Made by a program: the position numbers and the translations under genes | In this document: positions 11,079 through 24,800 of the stretch, one piece after another | Layout of the letters: the number at the start of each line of letters is the position of its first letter | How positions within the stretch are numbered: the stretch's first letter is position 1 | Notes under the pieces: generated by a model | Told to the model about the DNA's origin: nothing | The model's database searches: none | The model's input: the letters and a program-made list of their open reading frames with translations, nothing else | DNA from: Ptiloglossa arizonensis | Taxonomy: Eukaryota; Arthropoda; Insecta; Hymenoptera; Colletidae | NCBI RefSeq assembly: GCF_051014685.1 | Contig: NW_027478390.1 | Location: 966,501-1,030,500, forward strand | DNA length: 64,000 nucleotides | Direction: 5' to 3'

Positions 11079-13315
11079 ACGAGATTTGGGAGTTTGAAGC
11101 TCAGAAATGGTGGAGAAGGCAACAAATTTTTCGCACTTCTGCTGCCCCAAACGCTTAACCAGAATGGCCTAGGGAATTAATGAACATACCGTTGTAATCG
11201 GGAGAGTCTCTACTTTCACACGCAACAGAAATTTTTGGGTTTGGTCAATCCTTTCGCGAGATATGGGACTTTGAAGCTAAGAAATGGTAGAGTAGGCAAC
11301 AAATTTTGCGCACTTCTGCTGCTCAAAACGCTTAACCAGAATAGCCTAGGGAAAAAATACACTTACCGTTGTAATCGGGCGAACTTCTACTTTCAGGCGC
11401 AGCAGGAATTTTTGGGTTTGGTCAATCCGTTCGCGAGATATGGGAGTTTGAAGCTAAGAAATGGTTGAGAAGACAACAAATTTTTCGCACTTCTGCTGCT
11501 CCAAACGCTTAACCAGAATGGCCTAGGGAAAAAATACACATACCGTTATAATCGGGAGAGATCCCACATTCAAACGCAATGGGAATTTTTGGGTTTGGTC
11601 AATCCGTTCGCGAGATACGGGAGTTTGAAGCTAAGAAATGGTTGAGAAGACAACAAATTTTTCGCACTTCTGCTGCTCCAAACGCTTTACACGAATGGCC
11701 TAGGGAATTAATAAACATACCGTTGTAATCGGGCGAGTTTCTACTTTCAGGCGCAGCAGGAATTTTTGGGTTTGGTCAATCCGTTCGCGAGATATGGGAG
11801 TTTGAAGCTAAGAAATGGTTGAGAAGACAACAAATTTTGCGCACTTCTGCTGCTCCAAACGCTTAACCAGAATGGCCCAGGGAAAAAATACACATACCGT
11901 TGTAATCGGGCGAGCTTCTACTTTCAGGCGCAGCAGGAATTTTTGGGTTTGGTCAATCCGTTCGCGAGGTATGGGAGTTTGAAGCTAAGAAATGGTTGAG
12001 AAGACAACAAATTTTTCGCACTTCTGCTGCTCCAAACGCTTAACCAGAATGGCCTACGGAAAAGCGATACATACCGTTGTAATCGGGCGAGTTTCTACTT
12101 TCAGATTCAATAGGAATTTTTGCGTTTTAGTCAATCCGTTCACGAGATTTGGGAGTTTGAAGCTAAGAAATGGTGGAGAAGGCAACAAATTTTTCGCAAT
12201 TCTGCTGCCCCAAACGCTTAACCAGAATGGCCTAGGGAATTAATAAACATACCGTTGTAATCGGGAGAGTCTCTACTTTCACACGCAACAGAAATTTTTG
12301 GGTTTGGTCAATCCTTTCGCGAGATATGGGAGTTTGAAGCTAACAAATGGTTGAGAAAGCAACAAATTGTTCGCACTTCTGTGCTCAAACGCTTAACCAG
12401 AATGGCCCAGGGAAAAAACAGGCATACCTTTGTAATCGGGCGAGTTTCTACTTTCAGACGCAATAGGAATTTTTGGGATTGGTGAATCCGTTCGCGAGAT
12501 ATGGGAGTTTGCAGCCAAGAAATGGTTCAGGAGACCACAAATTTCTCGCAATTCTGCTGCTCCAAACGCTTAACCAGAATGGCACACGGAAAAAATACAC
12601 ATACCGTTGTAATCGGGCGAGTTTCTACTTTCAGACCCAATAGGAATTTCTGGGTTTGGTCAATCCGTTCGCGAGATATGGGAGTTTGCAGCTAAGGAAT
12701 GGTTCAGAAGACAACAAATTTTGCGCAATTCTGCTGCTCCAAACGCTTAACCAGAATGGCCCAGCGTGAAAATACACATGCCGTTGTAATCGGGCGAGTT
12801 TCTACTTTCAGACGCAGCAGGAATTTTTGGGTTTGGTCAATCCGTTCGCGAGATATGGGTATTTGATGCTAAGAAATGGTTGAGCAGGCAACAGATTTTG
12901 CGCACTTCTGCTGCTCCAAACGCTTAACCAGACTGGCCTAGGGACAAAATACACATTCCGTTGTAATCGGGCGAGATTCTACTATCAGATGCAATAGGAA
13001 TTTTTGGGTTTGGTCAATCCGTTCGCGAGATATGGGTGTTTGAAGCTAAGAAATGGTTGAGAAGGCAAAAAATTTTTCGCCCTTGTGCTGCTCCAACCGC
13101 TTAACCAGAATGGCCAAGGAATTAATAAACATACCGTTGTAATCGGGCGAGTTTCTACTTTCAGGCGCAGCAGGAATTTTTGGGTTTGGTCAATCCGTTC
13201 GCGAGATATGGGAGTTTGAAGCTAAGAAATGGTAGAGTAGGCAACAAATTTTGCGCAATTCTGCTGCTCCAAACGCTTAACCAGAATGGCCTAGGGAAAA
13301 AATACACATACCGTT
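10612..13315 (+). repeat. Core A duplication, copy 1 (about 2.7 kb)
   Basis: Matches about 14502-17381. The offset is 3890 at first (11235 and 15125) and 4066 later (12501 and 16567; 13180 and 17246), so the second copy has one more monomer, placed near 15360-15530. The match stops near 13315 inside motif 1, where one copy reads gttgtaatcgggcg and the other gttataatcgggag. Confidence 0.82.
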
Positions 13316-13921
13316 GTAATCGGGCGAGCTTCTACTTTCAGGCGCAGCAGGAATTTTTGGGTTTGGTCAATCATTTCGCGAGATATGGGAGTTTGAAGCT
13401 AAGAAATGGTTGAGAAGACAACAACTTTTTCGCAATTCTGCTGCTCCAAACGCTTAACCAGAATGGCCTAGGGAAAAAATACACATACCCTTGTAATCGG
13501 GCGAGCTTCTACTTTCAGGCGCAGCAGGAATTTTTGGGATTGGTCAATCCGTTCGCGAGATATGGGAGTTTGAAGCTAAGAAATGGTTGAGAAGACAACA
13601 AATTTTGCGCACTTCTGCTGCTCCAAACGCTTAACCAGAATGGCCCAAGGAAAAAATACACATACCTTTGTAATCGGGCGAGTTTCTACTTTCAGACGCA
13701 ATAGGAATTTTTGGGATTGGTGAATCCGTTCGCGAGATATGGGAGTTTGCAGCCAAGAAATGGTTCAGGAGACCACAAATTTTTCGCAATTCTGCTGCTC
13801 CAAACGCTTAACCAGAATGGCCTAGGGAAAAAATACACATACCGTTATAATCGGGAGAGATCCCACATTCAAACGCAATGGGAATTTTTGGGTTTGGTCA
13901 ATCCGTTCGCGAGATACGGGA

Positions 13922-16900
13922 GTTTGAAGCTAAGAAATGGTTGAGAAAACAACAAATTTTTCGCACTTCTGCTGCTCCAAACGCTTAACCAGAATGGCCT
14001 AGGGAAAAAATACACATACCGTTATAATCGGGAGAGATCCCACATTCAAACGCAATGGGAATTTTTGGGTTTGGTCAATCCGTTCGCGAGATACGGGAGT
14101 TTGAAGCTAAGAAATGGTTGAGAAAACAACAAATTTTTCGCACTTCTGCTGCTCCAAACGCTTTACACGAATGGCCTAGGGAATTAATAAACATACCGTT
14201 GTAATCGGGCGAGTATCTGCTTTCAGACGCAGCAGAAATTTTTGGGTTTGGTCAATCCGTTCGCGAGATCTGGGAGTTTGAAGCTAAGAAATGGTTGAGA
14301 AGGCAACAAATTGTCCGCACTTCTGTGCTTCAAACGCTTAACCAGAATGGCCCAGGGAAAAAACAGGCATACCTTTGTAATCGGGCGAGTTTCTACTTTC
14401 AGACGCAATAGGAATTTTTGGGATTGGTGAATCCGTTCGCGAGATATGGGAGTTTGCAGCCAAGAAATGGTTCAGGAGACCACAAATTTTTCGCAATTCT
14501 GCTGCTCCGAACGCTTAACCAGAATGGCGAAGGAATTAATAAACATACCGTTGTAATCGGGCGAGTTTCTACTTTCAGGCGCAGCAGGAATTTTTGGGTT
14601 TGGTCAATCCGTTCGCGGGATATGGGAGTTTGAAGCTAAGAAATGGTTGAGAAGACAACAAATTTTGCGCACTTCTGCTGCTCCAAACGCTTAACCAGAA
14701 TGGCCTAGGGAAAAAATACACATACCGTTGTAATCGGGAGAGTTTCTACTTTCAGATGCAATAGGAATTTTTGGGTTTGGTCAATCCGTTCGCGAGATAT
14801 GGGAGTCTGAAGCTAAGAAATGGTTGAGAAGACAATAACTTTTTCGCAATTCTGCTGCTCCAAACGCTTAACCAGAATGGCCTACGGAAAAAAGAGACAT
14901 ACCGTTGTAATCGGGCGAGTTTCTACTTTCAGATTCAATAGGAATTTTTGCGTTTGGTCAATCCGTTCACGAGATTTGGGAGTTTGAAGCTAAGAAATGG
15001 TGGAGAAGGCAACAAATTTTTCGCACTTCTGCTGCCCCAAACGCTTAACCAGAATGGCCTAGGGAATTAATGAACATACCGTTGTAATCGGGAGAGTCTC
15101 TACTTTCACACGCAACAGAAATTTTTGGGTTTGGTCAATCCTTTCGCGAGATATGGGAGTTTGAAGCTAAGAAATGGTAGAGTAGGCAACAAATTTTGCG
15201 CACTTCTGCTGCTCAAAACGCTTAACCAGAATAGCCTAGGGAAAAAATACACATACCGTTGTAATCGGGCGAACTTCTACTTTCAGGCGCAGCAGGAATT
15301 TTTGGGATCGGTCAATCCGTTCGCGAGATATGGGAGTTTGAAGCTAAGAAATGGTTGAGAAGACAACAAATTTTGCGACTTCTGCTGCTCCAAACGCTTA
15401 ACCAGAATGGCCCAAGGAAAAAATACACATACCGTTGTAATCGGGCGAGCTTCTACTTTCAGGCGCAGCAGGAATTTTTGGGTTTGGTCAATCCGTTCGC
15501 GAGATATGGGAGTTTGAAGCTAAGAAATGGTTGAGAAGACAACAAATTTTTCGCACTTCTGCTGCTCCAAACGCTTAACCAGAATGGCCTAGGGAAAAAA
15601 TACACATACCGTTATAATCGGGAGAGATCCCACATTCAAACGCAATGGGAATTTTTGGGTTTGGTCAATCCGTTCGCGAGATACGGGAGTTTGAAGCTAA
15701 GAAATGGTTGAGAAGACAACAAATTTTTCGCACTTCTGCTGCTCCAAACGCATTACACGAATGGCCTAGGGAATTAATAAACATACCGTTGTAATCGGGC
15801 GAGTTTCTACTTTCAGGCGCAGCAGGAATTTTTGGGTTTGGTCAATCCGTTCGCGAGATATGGGAGTTTGAAGCTAAGAAATGGTTGAGAAGACAACAAA
15901 TTTTGCGCACTTCTTCTGCTCCAAACGCTTAACCAGAATGGCCCAGGGAAAAAATACACATACCGTTGTAATCGGGCGAGCTTCTACTTTCAGGCGCAGC
16001 AGGAATTTTTGGGTTTGGTCAATCCGTTCGCGAGGTATGGGAGTTTGAAGCTAAGAAATGGTTGAGAAGACAACAAATTTTTCGCACTTCTGCTGCTCCA
16101 AACGCTTAACCAGAATGGCCTACGGAAAAGAGAGACATACCGTTGTAATCGGGCGAGTTTCTACTTTCAGATTCAATAGGAATTTTTGCGTTTGGTCAAT
16201 CCGTTCACGAGAATTGGGAGTTTGAAGCTAAGAAATGGTGGAGAAGGCAACAAATTTTTCGCACTTCTGCTGCCCCAAACGCTTAACCAGAATGGCCTAG
16301 GGAATTAATAAACATACCGTTGTAATCGGGAGAGTCTCTACTTTCACACGCAACAGAAATTTTTGGGTTTGGTCAATCCTTTCGCGAGATATGGGAGTTT
16401 GAAGCTAACAAATGGTTGAGAAAGCAACAAATTGTTCGCACTTCTGTGCTCCAAACGCTTAACCAGAATGGCCCAGGGAAAAAACAGGCATACCTTTGTA
16501 ATCGGGCGAGTTTCTACTTTCAGACGCAATAGGAATTTTTGGGATTGGTGAATCCGTTCGCGAGATATGGGAGTTTGCAGCCAAGAAATGGTTCAGGAGA
16601 CCACAAATTTTTCGCAATTCTGCTGCTCCAAACGCTTAACCAGAATGGCACACGGAAAAAATACACATACCGTTGTAATCGGGCGAGTTTCTACTTTCAG
16701 ACCCAATAGGAATTTCTGGGTTTGGTCAATCCGTTCGCGAGATATGGGAGTTTGCAGCTAAGGAATGGTTCAGAAGACAACAAATTTTGCGCAATTCTGC
16801 TGCTCCAAACGCTTAACCAGAATGGCCCAGCGTGAAAATACACATGCCGTTGTAATCGGGCGAGTTTCTACTTTCAGACGCAGCAGGAATTTTTGGGTTT

Positions 16901-19900
16901 GGTCAATCCGTTCGCGAGATATGGGTATTTGATGCTAGGAAATGGTTGAGCAGGCAACAGATTTTGCGCACTTCTGCTGCTCCAAACGCTTAACCAGACT
17001 GGCCTAGGGACAAAATACACATTCCGTTGTAATCGGGCGAGATTCTACTATCAGATGCAATAGGAATTTTTGGGTTTGGTCAATCCGTTCGCGAGATATG
17101 GGTGTTTGAAGCTAAGAAATGGTTGAGAAGGCAAAAAATTTTTCGCCCTTGTGCTGCTCCAACCGCTTAACCAGAATGGCCAAGGAATTAATAAACATAC
17201 CGTTGTAATCGGGCGAGTTTCTACTTTCAGGCGCAGCAGGAATTTTTGGGTTTGGTCAATCCGTTCGCGAGATATGGGAGTTTGAAGCTAAGAAATGGTA
17301 GAGTAGGCAACAAATTTTGCGCAATTCTGCTGCTCCAAACGCTTAACCAGAATGGCCTAGGGAAAAAATACACATACCGTTATAATCGGGAGAGATCCCA
17401 CATTCAAACGCAATGGGAATTTTTGGGTTTGGTCAATCCGTTCGCGAGATACGGGAGTTTGAAGCTAAGAAATGGTTGAGAAAACAACAAATTTTTCGCA
17501 CTTCTGCTGCTCCAAACGCTTTACACGAATGGCCTAGGGAATTAATAAACATACCGTTGTAATCGGGCGAGTTTCTGCTTTCAGACGCAGCAGAAATTTT
17601 TGGGTTTGGTCAATCCGTTCGCGAGATCTGGGAGTTTGAAGCTAAGAAATGGTTGAGAAGGCAACAAATTGTCCGCACTTCTGTGCTCCAAACGCTTAAC
17701 CAGAATGGCCCAGGGAAAAAACGGGCATACCATTGTAATCGGGCGAGTTTCTACTTTCAGACGCAATAGGAATTTTTGGGATTGGTGAATCCGTTCGCGA
17801 GATATGGGAGTTTGCAGCCAAGAAATGGTTCAGGAGACCACAAATTTTTCGCAATTCTGCTGCTCCAAACGCTTAACCAGAATGGCCCACGCAAAAAATA
17901 CACATACCGTTGTAATCGGGCGAGTTTCTACTTTCAGACCCAATAGGAATTTCTGGGTTTGGTCAATCCGTTCGAGAGATATGGGAGTTTGCAGCTAAGG
18001 AATGGATCAGAAGACAACAAATTTTGCGCTCTTCTGCTGCTCCAAACGCTTAACCAGAATGGCCCAGCGCGAAAATACACATGCCGTTGTAATCGGGCGA
18101 GTTTCTACTTTCAGACGCAGCAGGAATTTTTGGGCTTGGTCAATCCGTTCGCGAGATATGGGTATTTGATGCTAAGAAATGGTTGAGCAGGCAACAGATT
18201 TTGCGCACTTCTGCTGCTCCAAACGCTTAACCAGACTGGCCTAGGGACAAAATACATATTCCGTTGTAATCGGGCGAGTTTCTACTATCAGATGCAATAG
18301 GAATTTTTGGGTTTGGTCAATCCGTTCGCGAGATATGGGTGTTTGAAGCTAAGAAATGGTTGAGAAAGCAAAAAATTTTTCGCACTTGTGCTGCTCCAAC
18401 CGCTTAACCAGAATGGCCAAGGAATTAATAAACATACCGTTGTAATCGGGCGAGTTTCTACTTTCAGGCGCAGCAGGAATTTTTGGGTTTGGTCAATCCG
18501 TTCGCGAGATATGGGAGTTTGAAGCTAAGAAATGGTTGAGAAGACAACAAATTTTGCGCACTTCTGCTGCTCCAAACGCTTAACCAGAATGGCCCAGGGA
18601 AAAAATACACATACCGTTGTAATCGGGCGAGCTTCTACTTTCAGGCGCAGCAGGAATTTTTGGGTTTGGTCAATCCGTTCGCGAGGTATGGGAGTTTGAA
18701 GCTAAGAAATGGTTGAGAAGACAACAAATTTTTCGCACTTCTGCTGCTCCAAACGCTTAACCAGAATGGCCTACGGAAAAGAGAGACATACCGTTGTAAT
18801 CGGGCGAGTTTCTACTTTCAGATTCAATAGGAATTTTTGCGTTTGGTCAATCCGTTCACGAGATTTGGGAGTTTGAAGCTAAGAAATGGTGGAGAAGGCA
18901 ACAAATTTTTCGCACTTCTGCTGCCCCAAACGCTTAACCAGAATGGCCTAGGGAATTAATAAACATACCGTTGTAATCGGGAGAGTCTCTACTTTCAGAC
19001 GCAATAGGAATTTTTGGGATTGGTGAATCCGTTCGCGAGATATGGGAGTTTGCAGCCAAGAAATGGTTCAGGAGACCACAAATTTTTCGCAATTCTGCTG
19101 CTCCAAACGCTTAACCAGAATGGCACACGGAAAAAATACACATACCGTTGTAATCGGGCGAGTTTCTACTTTCAGACCCAATAGGAATTTCTGGGTTTGG
19201 TCAATCCGTTCGCGAGATATGGGAGTTTGCAGCTAAGGAATGGTTCAGAAGACAACAAATTTTGCGCAATTCTGCTGCTCCAAACGCTTAACCAGAATGG
19301 CCCAGCGTGAAAATACACATGCCGTTGTAATCGGGCGAGTTTCTACTTTCAGACGCAGCAGGAATTTTTGGGTTTGGTCAATCCGTTCGCGAGATATGGG
19401 TATTTGATGCTAAGAAATGGTTGAGAAGACAACAACTTTTTCGCAATTCTGCTGCTCCAAACGCTTAACCAGAATGGCCTAGGGAAAAAATACACATACC
19501 GTTGTAATCGGGCGAGCTTCTACTTTCAGGCGCAGCAGGAATTTTTTGGATTGGTCAATCCGTTCGCGAGATACGGGAGTTTGAAGCTAAGAAATGGTTG
19601 AGAAAACAACAAATTTTTCGCACTTCTGCTGCTCCAAACGCTTTACACGAATGGCCTAGGGAATTAATAAACATACCGTTGTAATCGGGCGAGTTTCTGC
19701 TTTCAGACGCAGCAGAAATTTTTGGGTTTGGTCAATCCGTTCGCGAGATCTGGGAGTTTGAAGCTAAGAAATGGTTGAGAAGGCAACAAATTGTCCGCAC
19801 TTCTGTGCTCCAAACGCTTAACCAGAATGGCCCAGGGAAAAAACAGGCATACCTTTGTAATCGGGCGAGTTTCTACTTTCAGACGCAATAGGAATTTTTG

Positions 19901-20095
19901 GGATTGGTGAATCCGTTCGCGAGATATGGGAGTTTGCAGCCAAGAAATGGTTCAGGAGACCACAAATTTTTCGCAATTCTGCTGCTCCAAACGCTTAACC
20001 AGAATGGCCCACGGAAAAAATACACATACCGTTGTAATCGGGCGAGTTTCTACTTTCAGACCCAATAGGAATTTCTGGGTTTGGTCAATCCGTTC
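13922..20095 (+). repeat. Large core duplication, arm 1 (about 6.2 kb)
   Basis: Matches 21876-28399. The offset moves in steps: 7954 up to about 14.7 kb, 7776 from about 14.95 to 18.99 kb (15125 and 22901, 16567 and 24343, 17804 and 25580), 7952 after about 19.0 kb (19042 and 26994), and 8304 after about 19.43 kb (19703 and 28007, 19926 and 28230). The steps are 178, 176 and 352 bp, that is whole monomers gained or lost in one arm. Within the stretches the arms differ by very few bases. Confidence 0.88.
14502..17381 (+). repeat. Core A duplication, copy 2
   Basis: Partner of 10612-13315. It also lies within the larger duplicated unit 13922-20095, so parts of it exist in at least three copies (10.6, 14.5 and 22.5 kb). 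The subtype with ggagaccac at 16567 is repeated with flanks at 21163 (offset 4596, 26 monomers) and 24343 (offset 7776). Confidence 0.82.
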
Positions 20096-21875
20096 GAGAG
20101 ATATGGGAGTTTGCAGCTAAGGAATGGATCAGAAGACAACAAATTTTGCGCTCTTCTGCTGCTCCAAACGCTTAACCAGAATGGCCCAGCTTGAAAATAC
20201 ACATGCCGTTGTAATCGGGCGAGTTTCTACTTTCAGACGCAGCAGGAATTTTTGGGCTTGGTCAATCCGTTCGCGAGATATGGGTATTTGATGCTAAGAA
20301 ATGGTTGAGCAGGCAACAGATTTTGCGCACTTCTGCTGCTCCAAACGCTTAACCAGACTGGCCTAGGGACAAAATACATATTCCGTTGTAATCGGGCGAG
20401 TTTCTACTATCAGATGCAATAGGAATTTTTGGGTTTGGTCAATCCGTTCGCGAGATATGGGTGTTTGAAGCTAAGAAATGGTTGAGAAAGCAAAAAATTT
20501 TTCGCACTTGTGCTGCTCCAACCGCTTAACCAGAATGGCCAAGGAATTAATAAACATACCGTTGTAATCGGGCGAGTTTCTACTTTCAGGCGCAGCAGGA
20601 ATTTTTGGGTTTGGTCAATCCGTTCGCGAGATATGGGAGTTTGAAGCTAAGAAATGGTTGAGAAGACAACAAATTTTGCGCACTTCTCCTGCTCCAAACG
20701 CTTAACCAGAATGGCCCAGGGAAAAAATACACATACCGTTGTAATCGGGCGAGCTTCTACTTTCAGGCGCAGCAGGAATTTTTGGGTTTGGTCAATCCGT
20801 TCACGAGATTTGGGAGTTTGAAGCTAAGAAATGGTGGAGAAGGCAACAAATTTTTCGCACTTCTGCTGCCCCAAACGCTTAACCAGAATGGCCTAGGGAA
20901 TTAATAAACATACCGTTGTAATCGGGAGAGTCTCTACTTCCACACGCAACAGAAATTTTTGGGTTTGGTCAGTCCTTTCGCGAGATATGGGAGTTTGAAG
21001 CTAACAAATGGTTGAGAAAGCAACAAATTGTTCGCACTTCTGTGCTCCAAACGCTTAACCAGAATGGCCCAGGGAAAAAACAGGCATACCTTTGTAATCG
21101 GGCGAGTTTCTACTTTCAGACGCAATAGGAATTTTTGGGATTGGTGAATCCGTTCGCGAGATATGGGAGTTTGCAGCCAAGAAATGGTTCAGGAGACCAC
21201 AAATTTTTCGCAATTCTGCTGCTCCAAACGCTTAACCAGAATGGCACACGGAAAAAATACACATACCGTTGTAATCGGGCGAGTTTCTACTTTCAGACCC
21301 AATAGGAATTTCTGGGTTTGGTCAATCCGTTCGCGAGATATGGGAGTTTGCAGCTAAGGAATGGTTCAGAAGACAACAAATTTTGCGCAATTCTGCTGCT
21401 CCAAACGCTTAACCAGAATGGCCCAGCGTGAAAATACACATGCCGTTGTAATCGGGCGAGTTTCTACTTTCAGACGCAGCAGGAATTTTTGGGTTTGGTC
21501 AATCCGTTCGCGAGATATGGGTATTTGATGCTAAGAAATGGTTGAGCAGGCAACAGATTTTGCGCACTTCTGCTGCTCCAAACGCTTAACCAGACTGGCC
21601 TAGGGACAAAATACACATTCCGTTGTAATCGGGCGAGATTCTACTATCAGATGCAATAGGAATTTTTGGGTTTGGTCAATCCGTTCGCGAGATATGGGTG
21701 TTTGAAGCTAAGAAATGGTTGAGAAGGCAAAAAATTTTTCGCCCTTGTGCTGCTCCAACCGCTTAACCAGAATGGCCAAGGAGTTAATAAACATACCGTT
21801 GTAATCGGGCGAGTTTCTACTTTCAGGCGCAGCAGGAATTTTTTGGATTGGTCAATCCGTTCGCGAGATATGGGA

Positions 21876-24800
21876 GTTTGAAGCTAAGAAATGGTTGAGA
21901 AAACAACAAATTTTTCGCACTTCTGCTGCTCCAAACGCTTAACCAGAATGGCCTAGGGAAAAAATACACATACCGTTATAATCGGGAGAGATCCCACATT
22001 CAAACGCAATGGGAATTTTTGGGTTTGGTCAATCCGTTCGCGAGATACGGGAGTTTGAAGCTAAGAAATGGTTGAGAAAACAACAAATTTTTCGCACTTC
22101 TGCTGCTCCAAACGCTTTACACGAATGGCCTAGGGAATTAATAAACATACCGTTGTAATCGGGCGAGTTTCTGCTTTCAGACGCAGCAGAAATTTTTGGG
22201 TTTGGTCAATCCGTTCGCGAGATCTGGGAGTTTGAAGCTAAGAAATGGTTGAGAAGGCAACAAATTGTCCGCACTTCTGTGCTCCAAACGCTTAACCAGA
22301 ATGGCCCAGGGAAAAAACAGGCATACCTTTGTAATCGGGCGAGTTTCTACTTTCAGACGCAATAGGAATTTTTGGGATTGGTGTATCCGTTCGCGAGATA
22401 TGGGAGTTTGCAGCCAAGAAATGGTTCAGGAGACCACAAATTTTTCGCAATTCTGCTGCTCCGAACGCTTAACCAGAATGGCGAAGGAATTAATAAACAT
22501 ACCGTTGTAATCGGGCGAGTTTCTACTTTCAGGCGCAGCAGGAATTTTTGGGTTTGGTCAATCCGTTCGCGGGATATGGGAGTTTGAAGCTAAGAAATGG
22601 TTGAGAAGACAACAAATTTTGCGCACTTCTGCTGCTCCAAACGCTTAACCAGAATGGCCTAGGGAAAAAATACACATACCGTTGTAATCGGGAGAGTTTC
22701 TACTTTCAGATGCAATAGAAATTTTTGCGTTTGGTCAATCCGTTCACGAGATTTGGGAGTTTGAAGCTAAGAAATGGTGGAGAAGGCAACAAATTTTTCG
22801 CACTTCTGCTGCCCCAAACGCTTAACCAGAATGGCCTAGGGAATTAATGAACATACCGTTGTAATCGGGAGAGTCTCTACTTTCCACGCAACAGAAATTT
22901 TTGGGTTTGGTCAATCCTTTCGCGAGATATGGGAGTTTGAAGCTAAGAAATGGTAGAGTAGGCAACAAATTTTGCGCACTTCTGCTGCTCAAAACGCTTA
23001 ACCAGAATAGCCTAGGGAAAAAATACACATACCGTTGTAATCGGGCGAACTTCTACTTTCAGGCGCAGCAGGAATTTTTGGGATCGGTCAATCCGTTCGC
23101 GAGATATGGGAGTTTGAAGCTAAGAAATGGTTGAGAAGACAACAAATTTTGCGACTTCTGCTGCTCCAAACGCTTAACCAGAATGGCCCAAGGAAAAAAT
23201 ACACATACCGTTGTAATCGGGCGAGCTTCTACTTTCAGGCGCAGCAGGAATTTTTGGGTTTGGTCAATCCGTTCGCGAGATATGGGAGTTTAAAGCTAAG
23301 AAATGGTTGAGAAGACAACAAATTTTTCGCACTTCTGCTGCTCCAAACGCTTAACCAGAATGGCCTAGGGAAAAAATACACATACCGTTATAATCGGGAG
23401 AGATCCCACATTCAAACGCAATGGGAATTTTTGGGTTTGGTCAATCCGTTCGCGAGATACGGGAGTTTGAAGCTAAGAAATGGTTGAGAAGACAACAAAT
23501 TTTTCGCACTTCTGCTGCTCCAAACGCTTTACACGAATGGCCTAGGGAATTAATAAACATACCGTTGTAATCGGGCGAGTTTCTACTTTCAGGCGCAGCA
23601 GGAATTTTTGGGTTTGGTCAATCCGTTCGCGAGATATGGGAGTTTGAAGCTAAGAAATGGTTGAGAAGACAACAAATTTTGCGCACTTCTGCTGCTCCAA
23701 ACGCTTAACCAGAATGGCCCAGGGAAAAAATACACATACCGTTGTAATCGGGCGAGCTTCTACTTTCAGGCGCAGCAGGAATTTTTGGGTTTGGTCAATC
23801 CGTTCGCGAGGTATGGGAGTTTGAAGCTAAGAAATGGTTGAGAAGACAACAAATTTTTCGCACTTCTGCTGCTCCAAACGCTTAACCAGAATGGCCTACG
23901 GAAAAGAGAGACATACCGTTGTAATCGGGCGAGTTTCTACTTTCAGATTCAATAGGAATTTTTGCGTTTGGTCAATCCGTTCACGAGATTTGGGAGTTTG
24001 AAGCTAAGAAATGGTGGAGAAGGCAACAAATTTTTCGCACTTCTGCTGCCCCAAACGCTTAACCAGAATGGCCTAGGTAATTAATAAACATACCGTTGTA
24101 ATCGGGAGAGTCTCTACTTTCACACGCAACAGAAATTTTTGGGTTTGGTCAATCCTTTCGCGAGATATGGGAGTTTGAAGCTAACAAATGGTTGAGAAAG
24201 CAACAAATTGTTCGCACTTCTGTGCTCCAAACGCTTAACCAGAATGGCCCAGGGAAAAAACAGGCATACCTTTGTAATCGGGCGAGTTTCTACTTTCAGA
24301 CGCAATAGGAATTTTTGGGATTGGTGAATCCGTTCGCGAGATATGGGAGTTTGCAGCCAAGAAATGGTTCAGGAGACCACAAATTTTTCGCAATTCTGCT
24401 GCTCCAAACGCTTAACCAGAATGGCACACGGAAAAAATACACATACCGTTGTAATCGGGCGAGTTTCTACTTTCAGACCCAATAGGAATTTCTGGGTTTG
24501 GTCAATCCGTTCGCGAGATATGGGAGTTTGCAGCTAAGGAATGGTTCAGAAGACAACAAATTTTGCGCAATTCTGCTGCTCCAAACGCTTAACCAGAATG
24601 GCCCAGCGTGAAAATACACATGCCGTTGTAATCGGGCGAGTTTCTACTTTCAGACGCAGCAGGAATTTTTGGGTTTGGTCAATCCGTTCGCGAGATATGG
24701 GTATTTGATGCTAGGAAATGGTTGAGCAGGCAACAGATTTTGCGCACTTCTGCTGCTCCAAACGCTTAACCAGACTGGCCTAGGGACAAAATACACATTC

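Noticed and set aside
14041..14140. ttataatcggg as a bacterial -10 promoter element
   Set aside because: It is a one-base variant of motif 1 inside the satellite, repeated many times with no downstream gene.
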